A stretch of DNA of 64,000 bases from Saccharomyces uvarum (GCA_947243795.1 OX365941.1:248001-312000); one strand, 5' to 3'. Positions 1 to 10,401 are shown, numbered from the stretch's first letter. Program-made: numbers and translations. The notes: generated from the letters alone by a model not told the origin.

Positions 1-659
1 AAGATACCAAAACCAATGACAACGTAATGGGTGAAAGCAACACAGAAGAAGAAGAAGAAGAAGAAGAAGAAGAAGAAGGTTTAGAAGAAGTGCTAAATGG
101 TGATGAAGACAAAGAGAACGTCGAGAAAAGCGAAGAGATGGATTATGATCAAAATAGTAATGAGCCAAAAAAAGAAGAAGAACAAGACGCCGGGTCTGGA
201 GACTATGAAGATAACGAGGTCAATATCAGTAAGGAATCGGACGAATTAGAGTCTGTTATGAATGGTAATGGAAATGAGGAGGACGAAGAAGTTGAAGCGA
301 CCAAGGAGAATACAACTGATTCTACTAGGAGCACTACAACTCGAAGTAAGATGCTGTTAGATTTATTAGAAGACGGAGGCTCTAAAAAGAAGTTAACAGA
401 TGAAGAGATTCAATTAAGAAGGGCTGAAAATGCTCGTAAACGGAAGAACCTGAGTGAGAAGAGATTAGAAGAAGAGAAGCAAGACACAATAAACAAGCTT
501 TTGAAGAAAAGGGCCGGTAAATCTAGAAGCCATCTGCCGAACGAGGATGATAAAAATGATGGCTCCTCAAGTTTTGTAAAGCCGCGTAGGCCTTATAATA
601 GCGACGGTATGACAAGAATTTTGAGGAATTACAAGGAAGATTTATTCTGTACCTTTTAG
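1..659 (+). CDS. IES2: Ies2, INO80 chromatin-remodelling subunit (5' partial)
   Basis: C-terminal two thirds of Ies2, a subunit of the nuclear INO80 ATP-dependent nucleosome-remodelling complex, where it supports the Arp5-Ies6 module and ATPase activity. The reading frame (codons in phase from base 3) is open to the window edge, so the true start lies outside; the first internal ATG is at 27. Visible parts are an acidic run of glutamates just after base 40, a long Glu/Asp/Asn-rich disordered stretch, then a basic, helical PAPA-1-like segment rich in Arg/Lys/Glu (about bases 395-530) and a conserved-looking end ...MTRILRNYKEDLFCTF. The family length from memory is about 320 residues, so about 100 are missing. 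PEX17 follows on the same strand after 232 bases. Confidence 0.9.
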   Translation, partial: DTKTNDNVMGESNTEEEEEEEEEEEGLEEVLNGDEDKENVEKSEEMDYDQNSNEPKKEEEQDAGSGDYEDNEVNISKESDELESVMNGNGNEEDEEVEATKENTTDSTRSTTTRSKMLLDLLEDGGSKKKLTDEEIQLRRAENARKRKNLSEKRLEEEKQDTINKLLKKRAGKSRSHLPNEDDKNDGSSSFVKPRRPYNSDGMTRILRNYKEDLFCTF

Positions 660-891
660 TCGGAATACTTGCAAATATATATGCAGTTGTTACATAGTAT
701 TCGATGTATAGCGTTCAAATTGAAATTTATCTTGTTTTAGCAACTTTTATTTAGGTTCGGTGTTAAAGTATCATCCGCGTTTTCAAGTGAAACCATAAGG
801 GAACAGGAAAGGTGGACCCACTTAAAGTATAACCGTCGTTGAAAACCGCTGATTAATAGTTAGCGATAACGTATCAAGTATAATAGAATTC

Positions 892-1482
892 ATGAAGGGT
901 CATTCTGGGCACATTGATTGGCCTTCCAATGAAAACATCAAAAGGATGGAGAAGATAAACCCGACTTTGAAGACTATTAAGACCCTACTATACAATGGAG
1001 GATTATTTTATGCGTTCTTGTACTCTGTCGTCGTCATGTTTGTCGAACCGATACTGCAAAAGCAGTATTTGCAAAGACGCGATTTATCCTTATCGACTTT
1101 ATTGCACTTGAGGAGATGCATAGCACAATTACAAAAAAGGCTAATGATGACTCCGGTATCTGCACTAGGGTACAATGAACATGATAAGCATGTGGAGAGG
1201 TCCACGCAAACGTCAGATGATAATATGATACAGGAGGATAACAGCCATTGGCCTGAAATCAATGTCCAATTGCAAAGCGTGAAGCAAGAATTACAATATT
1301 TTAACAGATTTTCAGGCCAACCATCTGAAATCATAGAAGATTTTGTATTCCAAACTAAAATGGTGACAGATCAAATCAAAATAACAGATAGATCTCAAAA
1401 ATTCTCAGATAAGTCAAGAGATATTATTCAGGGTATTCGGGAGATGAAAGGCTGGTTTGTTAATGGTCAAGTACCAAGGTAA
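892..1482 (+). CDS. PEX17: Pex17, peroxisomal import docking-complex subunit
   Basis: Peripheral or membrane-bound component of the Pex13-Pex14-Pex17 docking complex that receives cargo-loaded Pex5/Pex7 at the peroxisomal membrane. The 196-residue product is close to the usual 199. One hydrophobic stretch is visible at about residues 36-54 (GGLFYAFLYSVVVMFVEPIL), followed by coiled-coil-prone, Gln/Glu-rich sequence expected to contact Pex14. The C-terminus ...GWFVNGQVPR matches the family as remembered. The N-terminal 10 residues seem diverged from S. cerevisiae. It converges on RRG9 with a 266-base gap. Identification rests on sequence and on synteny between IES2 and RRG9. Confidence 0.9.
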   Translation: MKGHSGHIDWPSNENIKRMEKINPTLKTIKTLLYNGGLFYAFLYSVVVMFVEPILQKQYLQRRDLSLSTLLHLRRCIAQLQKRLMMTPVSALGYNEHDKHVERSTQTSDDNMIQEDNSHWPEINVQLQSVKQELQYFNRFSGQPSEIIEDFVFQTKMVTDQIKITDRSQKFSDKSRDIIQGIREMKGWFVNGQVPR

Positions 1483-1748
1483 TGTCAAAAATTAATGGAA
1501 TAGCAGGATATTAATAATGGGTGTGGATGCATCCTTCCGGTCAATGAGTATCAAACCGCGACTCCTCGGTGCATTAAAATTAATGTAAAACTATGAGGTG
1601 GATACAAAGAAAACCATTTGGCTGTACAACAGCTGGAAGTCTTTATAAACAACAGTTCGAATAATATCGTTACATGCTTAGTATTATATATATATGTCTT
1701 TATGTACAAGAGGGTTCAATATATACTGTATATGGTACCTCGAAACCT

Positions 1749-2393
1749 TTACTGTCTTGAGGACAAATGCTTTAAAAGATACAGCTTGTTAGTGCTTTTC
1801 TTTTCAGGTTTATCATTATTATGTTTAAAATGTCTAGTAGTGTGTACACTTTTTGCTATTAATTCAGATGCATTTGGATTAGAACCAACAATAAGTTTTT
1901 TGCTACTTATGATCTGGTGGGATGCAAAGTCAATGCCATCATTTTTGTCATAGATTTCTTTTATTCTCTCTCCTCTTCTCTTCCATCTCTCGTGTGTGTT
2001 TTTATTCTCGTCATCACTACGCTTCCAGTTAGACTTCAAAATTCTTCTAACGGCTTCAGGAGAAATCTTGAACCGCTCTGCAAAAGCAGATGCCGTCATC
2101 TCAGGAAAATTTGATTTCAATAGCCTCAAAGCCTCCATTTGTTCCTGAGATATCTTTTTTGATGGGTTCCATCTTTGGCCTTGAAGTTTTTTCCTGACTG
2201 CCATTTTCTGTTTCTTCCATTCAGGTATCTCCTTTGTACCATCTCGCACTTTTTCTGTAAATTCCTTGTTGGATAAACTTGATTTATTGATCAAATTGAC
2301 AATTGCCTTAAATGACGTTCCCTTATTCTCATTGAGCAGTGAACCGCAGCGCAGGCAATGAAAGGAACGACATGCCACTCGCAGAATATTCAT
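1749..2393 (-). CDS. RRG9: Rrg9, mitochondrial genome maintenance protein
   Basis: Mitochondrial protein needed for respiratory growth and retention of mitochondrial DNA; its biochemical role is unknown. The 214-residue product equals the usual length. It starts with a short basic, hydrophobic presequence-like segment ([16 protein letters not shown]). The middle holds a basic neugrin-type region ([16 protein letters not shown]..., about residues 75-120) with a helix-turn-helix-like [13 protein letters not shown]. The tail is lysine-rich. It shares a 347-base divergent promoter region with VID27. Confidence 0.92.
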   Translation of the reverse strand: MNILRVACRSFHCLRCGSLLNENKGTSFKAIVNLINKSSLSNKEFTEKVRDGTKEIPEWKKQKMAVRKKLQGQRWNPSKKISQEQMEALRLLKSNFPEMTASAFAERFKISPEAVRRILKSNWKRSDDENKNTHERWKRRGERIKEIYDKNDGIDFASHQIISSKKLIVGSNPNASELIAKSVHTTRHFKHNNDKPEKKSTNKLYLLKHLSSRQ

Positions 2394-2740
2394 GCCAACT
2401 GCAAACCAGGTGATTCAGATGGAAAGCAAAGGGACTGTACAAACTTTCCAAATATTGAAACGTAATATGAAAGATTGTATTATAGGAATATTTTACTGCC
2501 ACTCTTTCATATGAATATTTTTAACGTCAAATATCGATCACGTTAAAGATACTACTTTATCATTATGTACGTTTGTGGGGCATGTCTAGTATTTTTAGTA
2601 ATCACATTCAAGTAGGAAGGTCCCTTAAAGATTGCTGGAGAAGCACATAACAATCAGGCAAACCTTTCAGAGTTGCTGGATTGGACAACAAGTGACACCA
2701 GCTTTCTTATTTGCCGCGTTTTATATTATTTTAACAGCCA
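2394..2740. promoter_or_regulatory. Divergent RRG9/VID27 intergene
   Basis: AT-rich spacer between two diverging genes that must hold both promoters. I see no clear binding site or RNA gene. A short plus-strand ORF overlapping the VID27 start (2632-2814) is judged a chance frame. Confidence 0.6.
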
Positions 2741-5086
2741 ATGAACATTTTGAAGAAGTTTATGGATTCTGGAAACAGGCCAGAGCTCATTACGATACCT
2801 TCAGGGCAATTTAATCTTTTGAGGTCTAAGAGCTCTCCTAAAGCTGCTTTAGAATGTATCTACAATAATGCTATTTTAAGTGTTCGCAAAGTTGGCAGGT
2901 TCGATTATGAATTGGCAGTCTATAGGGTAGAGGATGATAATGAAGCTGGTACAGGAGATGAGTCTGAGAATTTTGAAGATGACAGCATCAGCGTTTTATC
3001 CACACAATCTAAAAAAAAGGAAGAGGAGTGGAGCTTTGAAATAACGGATAAAATCATGTTTCACAAAACTTGGGACGAACAAGGAAACATAGCGCTTGTG
3101 TGGGAGAATTTGGTTGGTGATGAGCAAGATGAAAAGGTTCAATTTGTTGTTGCTACTGATGTTTCGATGTCTGATGTGGAGCAATTTATTCAAACTGTTT
3201 ACCGGTGTCAATACGAAGTAAGATATAAAAAATCCTCTTTCACTGCTTCAGCAGATGATTTAAAGCAGATAGAGCACAGATCAGCAAGTTTATTTGTCCA
3301 AGATGAGGATGGGACAGACTCAAGTTCAGACGATTTTCAAGATGCTAATGACCTATATTTTGAAAAAAAGGAGGACTATGACTTATTGGCAAGAACCCCT
3401 TCTCCATTGACGAAGGTACCTGAAGGAGAAAATCTGTGCTTAATCATGTCTGGCTTATACGTTTATGATCCGATTCAAGAGACGTTTGTTTTACAAGATC
3501 CCGCAGTTAAGGTAGCTATTATTGATACTGGGAAATACGAGTTTTGGCTGGCTATAGAAGGTAAAGATATTCGTTTGGGCACCCAAGTTGCTCCAAACAT
3601 CAATCCTACTTTTGAATTGGCAACAGATGCATTCCTTTTCAATTATACGCTACATAATATCACTCTGTCCTATATGTTGAAGTTTAAGAACTTAGATAAA
3701 TGTATTCAATTCAGATCTGTCTGGGTTGAATGTTTGTGGATGTCTTTAAACAAAGATACCTGGAAGGATCTTCCTGACAGGGAGAGAGATTATATTTTAG
3801 ATTCATCGTCTGTACCATTGGAGAAGCAATTTGATGATATTTTACACTTGGGTGAGAGTCCTCGGGAAAAAAGTGATGAAGAATCAAGTGAAAGTGAAAG
3901 TGAAAGTGAAGATGAAGTGGGCGGAAGGGAGCACTCCAAAAGAATTGTTTCCTCTGAAGCTTTTGAAGAACCAAAACGTGCAACTTCAAAAGGGAATAGC
4001 TCCTTAACCATTGCCTTCAGAAATAATAGATCGTATGTTACAAGGGACAACAAAATCGGTGTATTCAAAACAGATGATGATGATGATTCATTAGAATTCG
4101 TTAGTGCCATCAAAAATGTTTCTGATTTGGGTGGTAAGAGCATTGATCCCCATAACCCAATGTTGTATATGGAAGATCGTAACCTGATCCTGACTGACGG
4201 TCAGAATGAAAACAGACTCTACAAAATGGATATAGAAAGAGGAAAGGTGGTAGAAGAATGGACTACAGGTGACAAAAATGTTGTTCAATACGGTCCGGCC
4301 AAGAAATTCGATCAAATGACACCAGAACAGACAATTGTGGGTGTTTCACAAAAAGGTGTTTTCACAATTGATCCTAGAATTAGTGGAAAGAATAAAATAG
4401 TCGCCGATCAGTCCAAAGACTATGTTGGGAAGTATAACTTCAGTTCTATCGGAACCACAGAGGGTGGTTATATTGCCATCGGATCAGAAAAGGGTGATAT
4501 AAAGCTGTATGATAGGTTGGGCATTAGAGCAAAGACCGCTATACCTTCACTAAGTCAAGCGGTTAAGTATATTACTATATCAGCTGATGGTAAATGGTTG
4601 TTAGCGACCTGCGAAAGTTCTTTGCTTCTAATGGATTTAGAAATCAAGGAGGGTAAAAATGCTGGTAACATTGGATTCTTGAAGTCATTCCCAGCAAGTG
4701 AAAATGTCAAAACGTATGTCCTAAAAATACGGCCAGAACATTCAGCATCCATCTTGACGTACACAAAGAAACCCATTAGTTTTACGAAGGCTTCCTTTAA
4801 CACCGGTATAGGCCAAAGGGAACAATCTATTGTTACCTCAACGGGCCCATATGCAATTTCTTGGTCGTTAAAAGCTATTCTCGAACAAGATGGTAGTAGA
4901 AATTATCCTTACAGGATTCGTAGATACAATGGTGACGTCGTTGCTGATAATTTCGAATTTGGTTCAGATAAGAAGGTGATAGTTGCTTTGAAAGATGACG
5001 TTTCTTTATCGAAAGTGAAATCCTTCAAACAGCCGAGCAAGGGTGTCTTGATGCCAAATTCCTCTCTTCAAGATTTTTATGGTTAA
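2741..5086 (+). CDS. VID27: Vid27, cytoplasmic protein of the VID27 family
   Basis: Conserved fungal and plant family protein, cytoplasmic, of unclear biochemical function; named for vacuole import and degradation, but deletion effects are mild. The 781 residues match the usual 782. An N-terminal region and a PH-like middle (around residues 225-340) are followed by a Ser/Glu-rich acidic linker (EESSESESESEDE, residues about 379-391). The C-terminal half is a WD40-like beta-propeller, the Vid27 C-terminal domain, with GSEKGDIKLYDRLGIRAKT near residue 585. The protein ends ...SLQDFYG. The start is at the conserved MNILKKFMDSG. It converges on MRX7. Confidence 0.95.
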   Translation: MNILKKFMDSGNRPELITIPSGQFNLLRSKSSPKAALECIYNNAILSVRKVGRFDYELAVYRVEDDNEAGTGDESENFEDDSISVLSTQSKKKEEEWSFEITDKIMFHKTWDEQGNIALVWENLVGDEQDEKVQFVVATDVSMSDVEQFIQTVYRCQYEVRYKKSSFTASADDLKQIEHRSASLFVQDEDGTDSSSDDFQDANDLYFEKKEDYDLLARTPSPLTKVPEGENLCLIMSGLYVYDPIQETFVLQDPAVKVAIIDTGKYEFWLAIEGKDIRLGTQVAPNINPTFELATDAFLFNYTLHNITLSYMLKFKNLDKCIQFRSVWVECLWMSLNKDTWKDLPDRERDYILDSSSVPLEKQFDDILHLGESPREKSDEESSESESESEDEVGGREHSKRIVSSEAFEEPKRATSKGNSSLTIAFRNNRSYVTRDNKIGVFKTDDDDDSLEFVSAIKNVSDLGGKSIDPHNPMLYMEDRNLILTDGQNENRLYKMDIERGKVVEEWTTGDKNVVQYGPAKKFDQMTPEQTIVGVSQKGVFTIDPRISGKNKIVADQSKDYVGKYNFSSIGTTEGGYIAIGSEKGDIKLYDRLGIRAKTAIPSLSQAVKYITISADGKWLLATCESSLLLMDLEIKEGKNAGNIGFLKSFPASENVKTYVLKIRPEHSASILTYTKKPISFTKASFNTGIGQREQSIVTSTGPYAISWSLKAILEQDGSRNYPYRIRRYNGDVVADNFEFGSDKKVIVALKDDVSLSKVKSFKQPSKGVLMPNSSLQDFYG

Positions 5087-5334
5087 ATTTTTCCTTCTCA
5101 ACTTCTCAATTCTCTACTTTAAGTGTAATATATAGTGATTTTTTTCCTTTAAATTGGTATGTAATATATATAGTTTCGAATATATGATAATTGTCTTCAA
5201 TAATTAATAGTAGACAGAATGCTAGTAACTACATTGTTCAAAAAGTGTAGTTTTTCGTTTTTAGGAAGTCCATTCGGAGGGCACACTTTCTCCCTGTTTT
5301 ATATTACTGTTACATTGGCTGGACATCAACTTGG

Positions 5335-5589
5335 TCATTTAAAGCGGTCGCTTAGTTTTCTTCTGAATCCGAAGGTAGATCTCATTTCATCCCAAAATAG
5401 AAGACGAAAGGCTTTAAATTTTTGTAGTTGTGTTGGCTTGTAGAGAAATTGAGAAGCGGTTGTTTGATCGGTGAAGGGATCTTCCTTAATGCCGTTCACT
5501 TTCCTATATACCTTTCGTACAAACCTATGGAAACCTGGACTACTCAACAGTTTATAGTAAAACCATTCTTCTAAACTTCTGGGAGGCAT
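5335..5589 (-). CDS. MRX7: Mrx7, small mitochondrial MIOREX-associated protein
   Basis: Small protein assigned by synteny (YNL211C position between VID27 and MER1) and length: 84 residues against about 89 remembered for the reference. The product is associated with mitochondrial expressosome (MIOREX) complexes; its function is not known. It is aromatic and basic (EEWFYYKLLSSPGFHRFVRKVYRKVNGI) with no evident transmembrane segment. The ATG at 5589 gives MPPRSLEEW. The same frame stays open upstream for 17 more codons (5590-5640, NKKALYQQGYAPQTSLG) before a TAA and without an ATG, so the true N-terminus is uncertain; see findings. Confidence 0.8.
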   Translation of the reverse strand: MPPRSLEEWFYYKLLSSPGFHRFVRKVYRKVNGIKEDPFTDQTTASQFLYKPTQLQKFKAFRLLFWDEMRSTFGFRRKLSDRFK

Positions 5590-6185
5590 ACCTAAACTGG
5601 TTTGGGGAGCATAACCTTGCTGATAAAGTGCCTTCTTGTTTTATCCACACACAGCGTTTCATTTGGGTATTAGTCCTTTTTCTAAGTATTGGTTTTTTTT
5701 CATTTTAATGAACTCTCCACCCGAAATTTTCTTAAAATACAAATTACACTAACTAAACACAAACCATTTAAAAGGTATACACTATGTATACTCTATGAAT
5801 TTACAAATAGTGTTTTGCCACTTTCCAACATATGTTTTTGTGGGATATCTTATTATTATCTACACATTTTCTTCTAGCAGTAGCGTGACTGAAATACGTT
5901 CACGTAGTAGCCAGAAATGGCCAGAATGCATAATTACACATAAATAATTAATTATGTTTCCAGTGATAGATAGCAAACGAAATACCCATCTGTAAAGTCG
6001 AAAATACTGAAGTGCGGTTCAGACTTGATATTTAAAACGCGTAATATTTATTGCGGAAGATTACTGGTCCGTCGCTAAATGATAATTTTAGCCGCCGACG
6101 ATGGGAGTAAAGAAACGAATTTTGACCACATTGATTGCGTGACAAAACTATTTTGAAAGGGCAGGGATAAGAATACTAATCAAAA
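5590..6185. promoter_or_regulatory. Divergent MRX7/MER1 intergene
   Basis: A 596-base spacer serving both genes. Its only strong motif is the URS1 box at 6089-6098 next to MER1. The MRX7 side is A/T-rich without recognisable sites, and a 14-codon frame beginning near 5701 on the minus strand looks like chance. No RNA gene is seen. Confidence 0.6.
6089..6098 (+). promoter_or_regulatory. URS1 (Ume6 site) upstream of MER1
   Basis: TAGCCGCCGA is an exact copy of the Ume6-binding URS1 core, 88 bases before the MER1 ATG. URS1 represses early meiotic genes in vegetative cells through Ume6-Sin3-Rpd3 and Isw2, and helps activate them with Ime1 in meiosis. This fits MER1 being meiosis-specific. Confidence 0.9.
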
Positions 6186-7013
6186 ATGGCCATTAGAACA
6201 ACTAGTGATCATAATAACATTCAGCCACCCAATTTGGATGTGAGCTCGATGAAAATATTGGAGGAGCTCCAGGAAGGAAAGCAATTAACCAATACACAGA
6301 ATTTTCCACCAAGTACGTTATACATAAAACTGGCTCTTGATTATTCTTTCTTTAGAGACAATTTATTGAAATTTCATGCTCACCTACATGAAATAAAAGT
6401 ATTCATAAGAATAAGCTACAATACCATGTATATTGTGTGCAAGATGGAAAAGGAACTCCTAAGTCTGGTTTATAGTAATGGAATAGTGGATATATACCCA
6501 CCGAGATTTATCTTAAAGGAGGAATTGAAGATTTTTGATAGCTGCTTTTACACTTACCATGACAACCGCTTGCGCATTCTCCAAGAGGATTTTTCTCAGC
6601 TTTTTAAAAAAATCAAAGTCAAAGCTTCAATTCTTTGTTTTAACATTGAAGAGATGTCTATGACAAATCAGGAAGCACTACCTCAAAGCTCAAGATTGGT
6701 TGAACTGCTAAAATGTACTAACATAATGCAGGGGGAAGAACTGCAACGGCGAGATTTCATATTCACCAAAGAGGTTAAGTTGAGCAAGACACAAGTTACC
6801 TTCCTGATTGGAAGTAGGGGAACAAGAATCGAAACCTTGAGAGAAGAATCAGGTGCCACAATAAAAATAATACCAATTAGCGAGAAAATGACCATGCAGG
6901 AAAGGTGCCATCCTGACACCGTCCAACAAACTATACTAGTATCGGGTGACCTGTACTCAGTTGCACTGGCCATTACCAGTATAGAATCCGCATTGATTGC
7001 TTTAGGCTTATAG
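6186..7013 (+). CDS. MER1: Mer1, meiosis-specific splicing activator with KH domain
   Basis: RNA-binding activator that recruits U1 snRNP to introns carrying a Mer1 enhancer near a weak 5' splice site (MER2/REC107, MER3/HFM1, SPO22, AMA1), enabling their meiotic splicing. The 275 residues compare with about 270 in the family. A U1-contacting N-terminal region is followed by a C-terminal type-I KH domain (about residues 197-270) with VTFLIGSRGTRIETLREESGATIKI; the GSRG loop near residue 209 is the expected GxxG RNA-contact motif. A perfect URS1 lies upstream. The frame is intact. The next gene, SSB2, is on the same strand. Confidence 0.95.
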   Translation: MAIRTTSDHNNIQPPNLDVSSMKILEELQEGKQLTNTQNFPPSTLYIKLALDYSFFRDNLLKFHAHLHEIKVFIRISYNTMYIVCKMEKELLSLVYSNGIVDIYPPRFILKEELKIFDSCFYTYHDNRLRILQEDFSQLFKKIKVKASILCFNIEEMSMTNQEALPQSSRLVELLKCTNIMQGEELQRRDFIFTKEVKLSKTQVTFLIGSRGTRIETLREESGATIKIIPISEKMTMQERCHPDTVQQTILVSGDLYSVALAITSIESALIALGL

Positions 7014-7309
7014 ATGAGAAAGGCATTGTGTCGGATGCCACAGTGAGTTATGACGTGTCAATGGCCCTTTTTGGTAGGGCCACCTTAAGTGTACATCACT
7101 CACAACGGAAAAAGAAACTGCAACTTTTTTTTCATGATTTTTTTTTTTGGAGCGACGCAGAGATGAAATAAAAATTTTTTTCCAGCTGCCATCTTCAATA
7201 GTTCTTTTTTGACATTCTGACCTACTTTTTCCTACATTTGCACATTTCGCACTCTATATTTATCAATTTTTCTTTTTGAAGAAACCAAGAACCAATAAAC
7301 TCATCAACA

Positions 7310-9151
7310 ATGGCTGAAGGTGTTTTCCAAGGTGCTATCGGTATCGATTTAGGTACAACCTACTCTTGTGTTGCTACTTACGAATCCTCCGTTGAAATTA
7401 TTGCCAACGAACAAGGTAACAGAGTCACCCCATCTTTCGTCGCATTCACTCCAGAAGAAAGATTGATTGGTGATGCTGCCAAGAATCAAGCTGCTTTGAA
7501 CCCAAGAAACACTGTCTTCGATGCTAAGCGTTTGATTGGTAGAAGATTCGACGACGAATCTGTCCAAAAGGATATGAAGACCTGGCCTTTCAAGGTTATC
7601 GACGTTGAAGGTAACCCAGTCATTGAAGTCCAATACTTGGAAGAAACTAAGACTTTCTCCCCACAAGAAATCTCCGCCATGGTCTTGACCAAGATGAAGG
7701 AAATTGCTGAAGCCAAGATTGGTAAGAAGGTTGAAAAGGCCGTCATTACCGTCCCAGCTTACTTTAACGATGCTCAAAGACAAGCTACTAAGGATGCTGG
7801 TTCCATTTCCGGTTTGAACGTTTTGCGTATCATTAACGAACCTACTGCCGCTGCTATTGCTTACGGTCTAGGTGCTGGTAAGTCCGAAAAGGAAAGACAT
7901 GTTATGATTTTCGATTTGGGTGGTGGTACTTTCGATGTTTCCTTGTTGCACATTGCTGGTGGTGTTTACACTGTTAAATCTACCTCCGGTAACACTCATT
8001 TGGGTGGTCAAGATTTCGACACCAACTTGTTGGAACACTTCAAGGCTGAATTCAAGAAGAAGACCGGTTTGGATATCTCCGAAGACGCTAGAGCTTTGAG
8101 AAGATTGAGAACCGCTGCTGAAAGAGCTAAGAGAACTTTGTCCTCTGTTACTCAAACCACCGTTGAAGTCGACTCTTTGTTCGATGGTGAAGATTTCGAA
8201 TCCTCTTTGACTAGAGCTAGATTCGAAGATTTGAACGCTCCAATGTTCAAGTCTACTTTGGAACCTGTTGAACAAGTTTTGAAGGATGCTAAGATTGCCA
8301 AGTCTCAAATTGACGAAGTTGTCTTAGTTGGTGGTTCCACCAGAATTCCAAAGGTCCAAAAGTTGTTATCTGACTTCTTCGACGGTAAGCAATTGGAAAA
8401 ATCTATCAACCCAGATGAAGCTGTTGCTTACGGTGCTGCTGTTCAAGGTGCTATCTTGACCGGTCAATCCACTTCCGAAGAAACCAAGGACTTGTTGTTA
8501 TTAGATGTTGCTCCATTATCCTTAGGTGTTGGTATGCAAGGTGACATTTTCGGTATCGTTGTCCCAAGAAACACCACTGTTCCAACCATCAAGAGAAGAA
8601 CTTTCACCACTGTCGGTGACAACCAAACCACCGTCCAATTCCCAGTCTACCAAGGTGAACGTGTTAACTGTAAAGAAAACACTTTGTTGGGTGAATTCGA
8701 CCTAAGAGGTATCCCAATGATGCCAGCTGGTGAACCAGTCTTGGAAGCTATTTTCGAAGTCGATGCCAACGGTATCTTGAAGGTTACTGCCGTCGAAAAG
8801 TCCACTGGTAAGTCCTCTAACATTACCATCTCCAACGCTGTTGGTAGATTATCTTCTGATGAAATTGAAAAGATGGTCAACCAAGCCGAAGAATTCAAGG
8901 CTGCCGATGAAGCTTTCGCCAAGAAGCATGAAGCCAGACAAAGATTGGAATCCTACGTTGCTTCCATCGAACAAAACGTCACTGACCCAATCTTGTCCTC
9001 AAAGTTGAAGAGAGGCTCCAAGTCCAAGATCGAAGCCGCTTTATCCGATGCCATGGCCGCTTTGCAAATCGAAGATGCATCTACTGACGAATTGAGAAAG
9101 GCTGAAGTTGGTTTGAAGAGAGTTGTCACCAAAGCCATGTCTTCCCGTTAA
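7310..9151 (+). CDS. SSB2: Ssb2, ribosome-associated Hsp70
   Basis: Cytosolic Hsp70 ATPase that binds nascent chains at the ribosome exit tunnel together with the ribosome-associated complex (Zuo1-Ssz1). Exactly 613 residues, the normal size. Nucleotide-binding domain motifs are intact: [11 protein letters not shown] (residues 11-21), [15 protein letters not shown] and [12 protein letters not shown] in the middle, and [10 protein letters not shown] (about 341). The substrate-binding domain contains [20 protein letters not shown]. There is no EEVD tail, as expected for Ssb. Codon use is extremely biased to preferred yeast codons, marking a very highly expressed gene. A paralogue, SSB1, lies elsewhere in the genus; synteny with YNL208W and RIO2 points to SSB2. 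Confidence 0.97.
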   Translation: MAEGVFQGAIGIDLGTTYSCVATYESSVEIIANEQGNRVTPSFVAFTPEERLIGDAAKNQAALNPRNTVFDAKRLIGRRFDDESVQKDMKTWPFKVIDVEGNPVIEVQYLEETKTFSPQEISAMVLTKMKEIAEAKIGKKVEKAVITVPAYFNDAQRQATKDAGSISGLNVLRIINEPTAAAIAYGLGAGKSEKERHVMIFDLGGGTFDVSLLHIAGGVYTVKSTSGNTHLGGQDFDTNLLEHFKAEFKKKTGLDISEDARALRRLRTAAERAKRTLSSVTQTTVEVDSLFDGEDFESSLTRARFEDLNAPMFKSTLEPVEQVLKDAKIAKSQIDEVVLVGGSTRIPKVQKLLSDFFDGKQLEKSINPDEAVAYGAAVQGAILTGQSTSEETKDLLLLDVAPLSLGVGMQGDIFGIVVPRNTTVPTIKRRTFTTVGDNQTTVQFPVYQGERVNCKENTLLGEFDLRGIPMMPAGEPVLEAIFEVDANGILKVTAVEKSTGKSSNITISNAVGRLSSDEIEKMVNQAEEFKAADEAFAKKHEARQRLESYVASIEQNVTDPILSSKLKRGSKSKIEAALSDAMAALQIEDASTDELRKAEVGLKRVVTKAMSSR

Positions 9152-9753
9152 GATGCCATTCTGGTTAAGGTTATACTTATATATATTTATCATCTTTTTA
9201 ATGTCTTAGCTTTTGTATCTTAGATGAAGTTTTAGTTCTGTATATCACAATCAAGATATCATACAATCATAAAAAGCAATTATTTTCGCAATCTCTTCCT
9301 GTAGCAAACAGTTCTCAGCACACCTTTTCCAGGACGTCAACCGAACCAGCTTACAAATCTGCTCAAGACTAAGCCAAGTAAGTAGCCGATCCGGCACCAC
9401 GTGGAGAAACAATTCCACTGATTGCATAACACTGCGGCAACTGTTAATCCGCTTTTCAAGCAGCACGAAATGGCCGTGTACGAATTCCATTTTTGCACTC
9501 AGCTTTGTCTCGCATTCTCCATCTGTGCGCCAAGTGATTATGAGCGAAGGGGCGTAAAAGCGTGCGTAGACTTGTACGTGGTTAATTCGGGCGCAATCTC
9601 ACACAGCCCGTCTCAGAAAAGGGGCTGCTTTGCTGGCGTTGGTGGAAAACTCAACCTAGCCGGTGGTTTATAAGGAAGAGCGCGATCTGCTAAGCTGATA
9701 TCTCCATGGCATTCCGAAGAGCAGATCAAACACGAATCTAATCAAACATCAAG
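9152..9753. promoter_or_regulatory. SSB2-YNL208W intergene with two STRE cores
   Basis: A 602-base spacer holding the SSB2 3' end and the YNL208W promoter. AGGGG stress-response cores (Msn2/Msn4 type) occur at 9548-9552 and 9620-9624, about 200 and 130 bases before the YNL208W ATG, and a TATAAG lies near 9667. Short frames here (such as 9422-9673) show no protein-like features and are judged chance. Confidence 0.55.
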
Positions 9754-10401
9754 ATGTCAGCAAACGAATTCTACTCCAACGGTGCGCAAGGACAATACAA
9801 TCAGCCAAACAACCAGCAAAGAGCTGGAGGCCCTTACGACAACAACAACAACAACAACAACAACAGTGGCGATAATGCTAATCCTAACGGTGAACGTGGT
9901 CTATTTTCTACCATTGTAGGGGGCAGTGCCGGTGCGTATGCTGGCTCGAAGGTGTCAAACAACCATTCCAAGCTAAGTGGTGCTCTGGGTGCACTAGGTG
10001 GTGCGTTCCTAGCGAACAAGATATCTGATGAGCACAAGCAGCACAATCAGCAAGAGCAATATGGCCAACAGGGCAACCCTAACTTTGGCGGATCCAACCA
10101 TCACCAGCAACACAACAATAATAACGGTGGATTTGGCGGTCGTGAAGGAGGCCAAGAGTTCAGAAGAGAAGGTGGCCAAGGTGGCCAAGGTGGCCAAGGT
10201 TTCGGGGGCCCAGGTCCTCAAGGCCCACAAGGATTTGGAGGTCCAGGTACACAAGATTTCGGTGGTCCAGGCCCTCAAGGTTTCGGTGGTCCAGGCCCAC
10301 AAAGTTTCGGGGGCCCAGGCGGCCAAGGCTTTGGTGGTCCAAACTCACAAGAATTTGGAGGTCAAAATCACCAAGGATCCAATGGCGGCCCACGCTGGTG
10401 A
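9754..10401 (+). CDS. YNL208W: YNL208W, Asn/Gln/Gly-rich low-complexity protein
   Basis: Abundant protein of unknown function, reported with mitochondria and in detergent-resistant aggregates in S. cerevisiae; treat the function as unassigned. The 215 residues compare with about 199 in the reference. The N-terminus is Asn/Gln-rich with an uninterrupted run of eight asparagines (AAC repeats near 9840-9864). Residues about 48-95 hold a Gly-zipper-like segment (TIVGGSAGAYAGSKVSNNHSK, then GALGALGGAFLANK). The C-terminal half is degenerate tandem repeats of the type GFGGPGPQ. The composition resembles prion-like, phase-separating proteins. Extra repeats probably explain the greater length. Confidence 0.88.
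   Translation: MSANEFYSNGAQGQYNQPNNQQRAGGPYDNNNNNNNNSGDNANPNGERGLFSTIVGGSAGAYAGSKVSNNHSKLSGALGALGGAFLANKISDEHKQHNQQEQYGQQGNPNFGGSNHHQQHNNNNGGFGGREGGQEFRREGGQGGQGGQGFGGPGPQGPQGFGGPGTQDFGGPGPQGFGGPGPQSFGGPGGQGFGGPNSQEFGGQNHQGSNGGPRW

Noticed and set aside
6717-6723. TACTAAC inside MER1
   Set aside because: The reading frame is continuous through it, and the next CAG is too close to serve as an acceptor.
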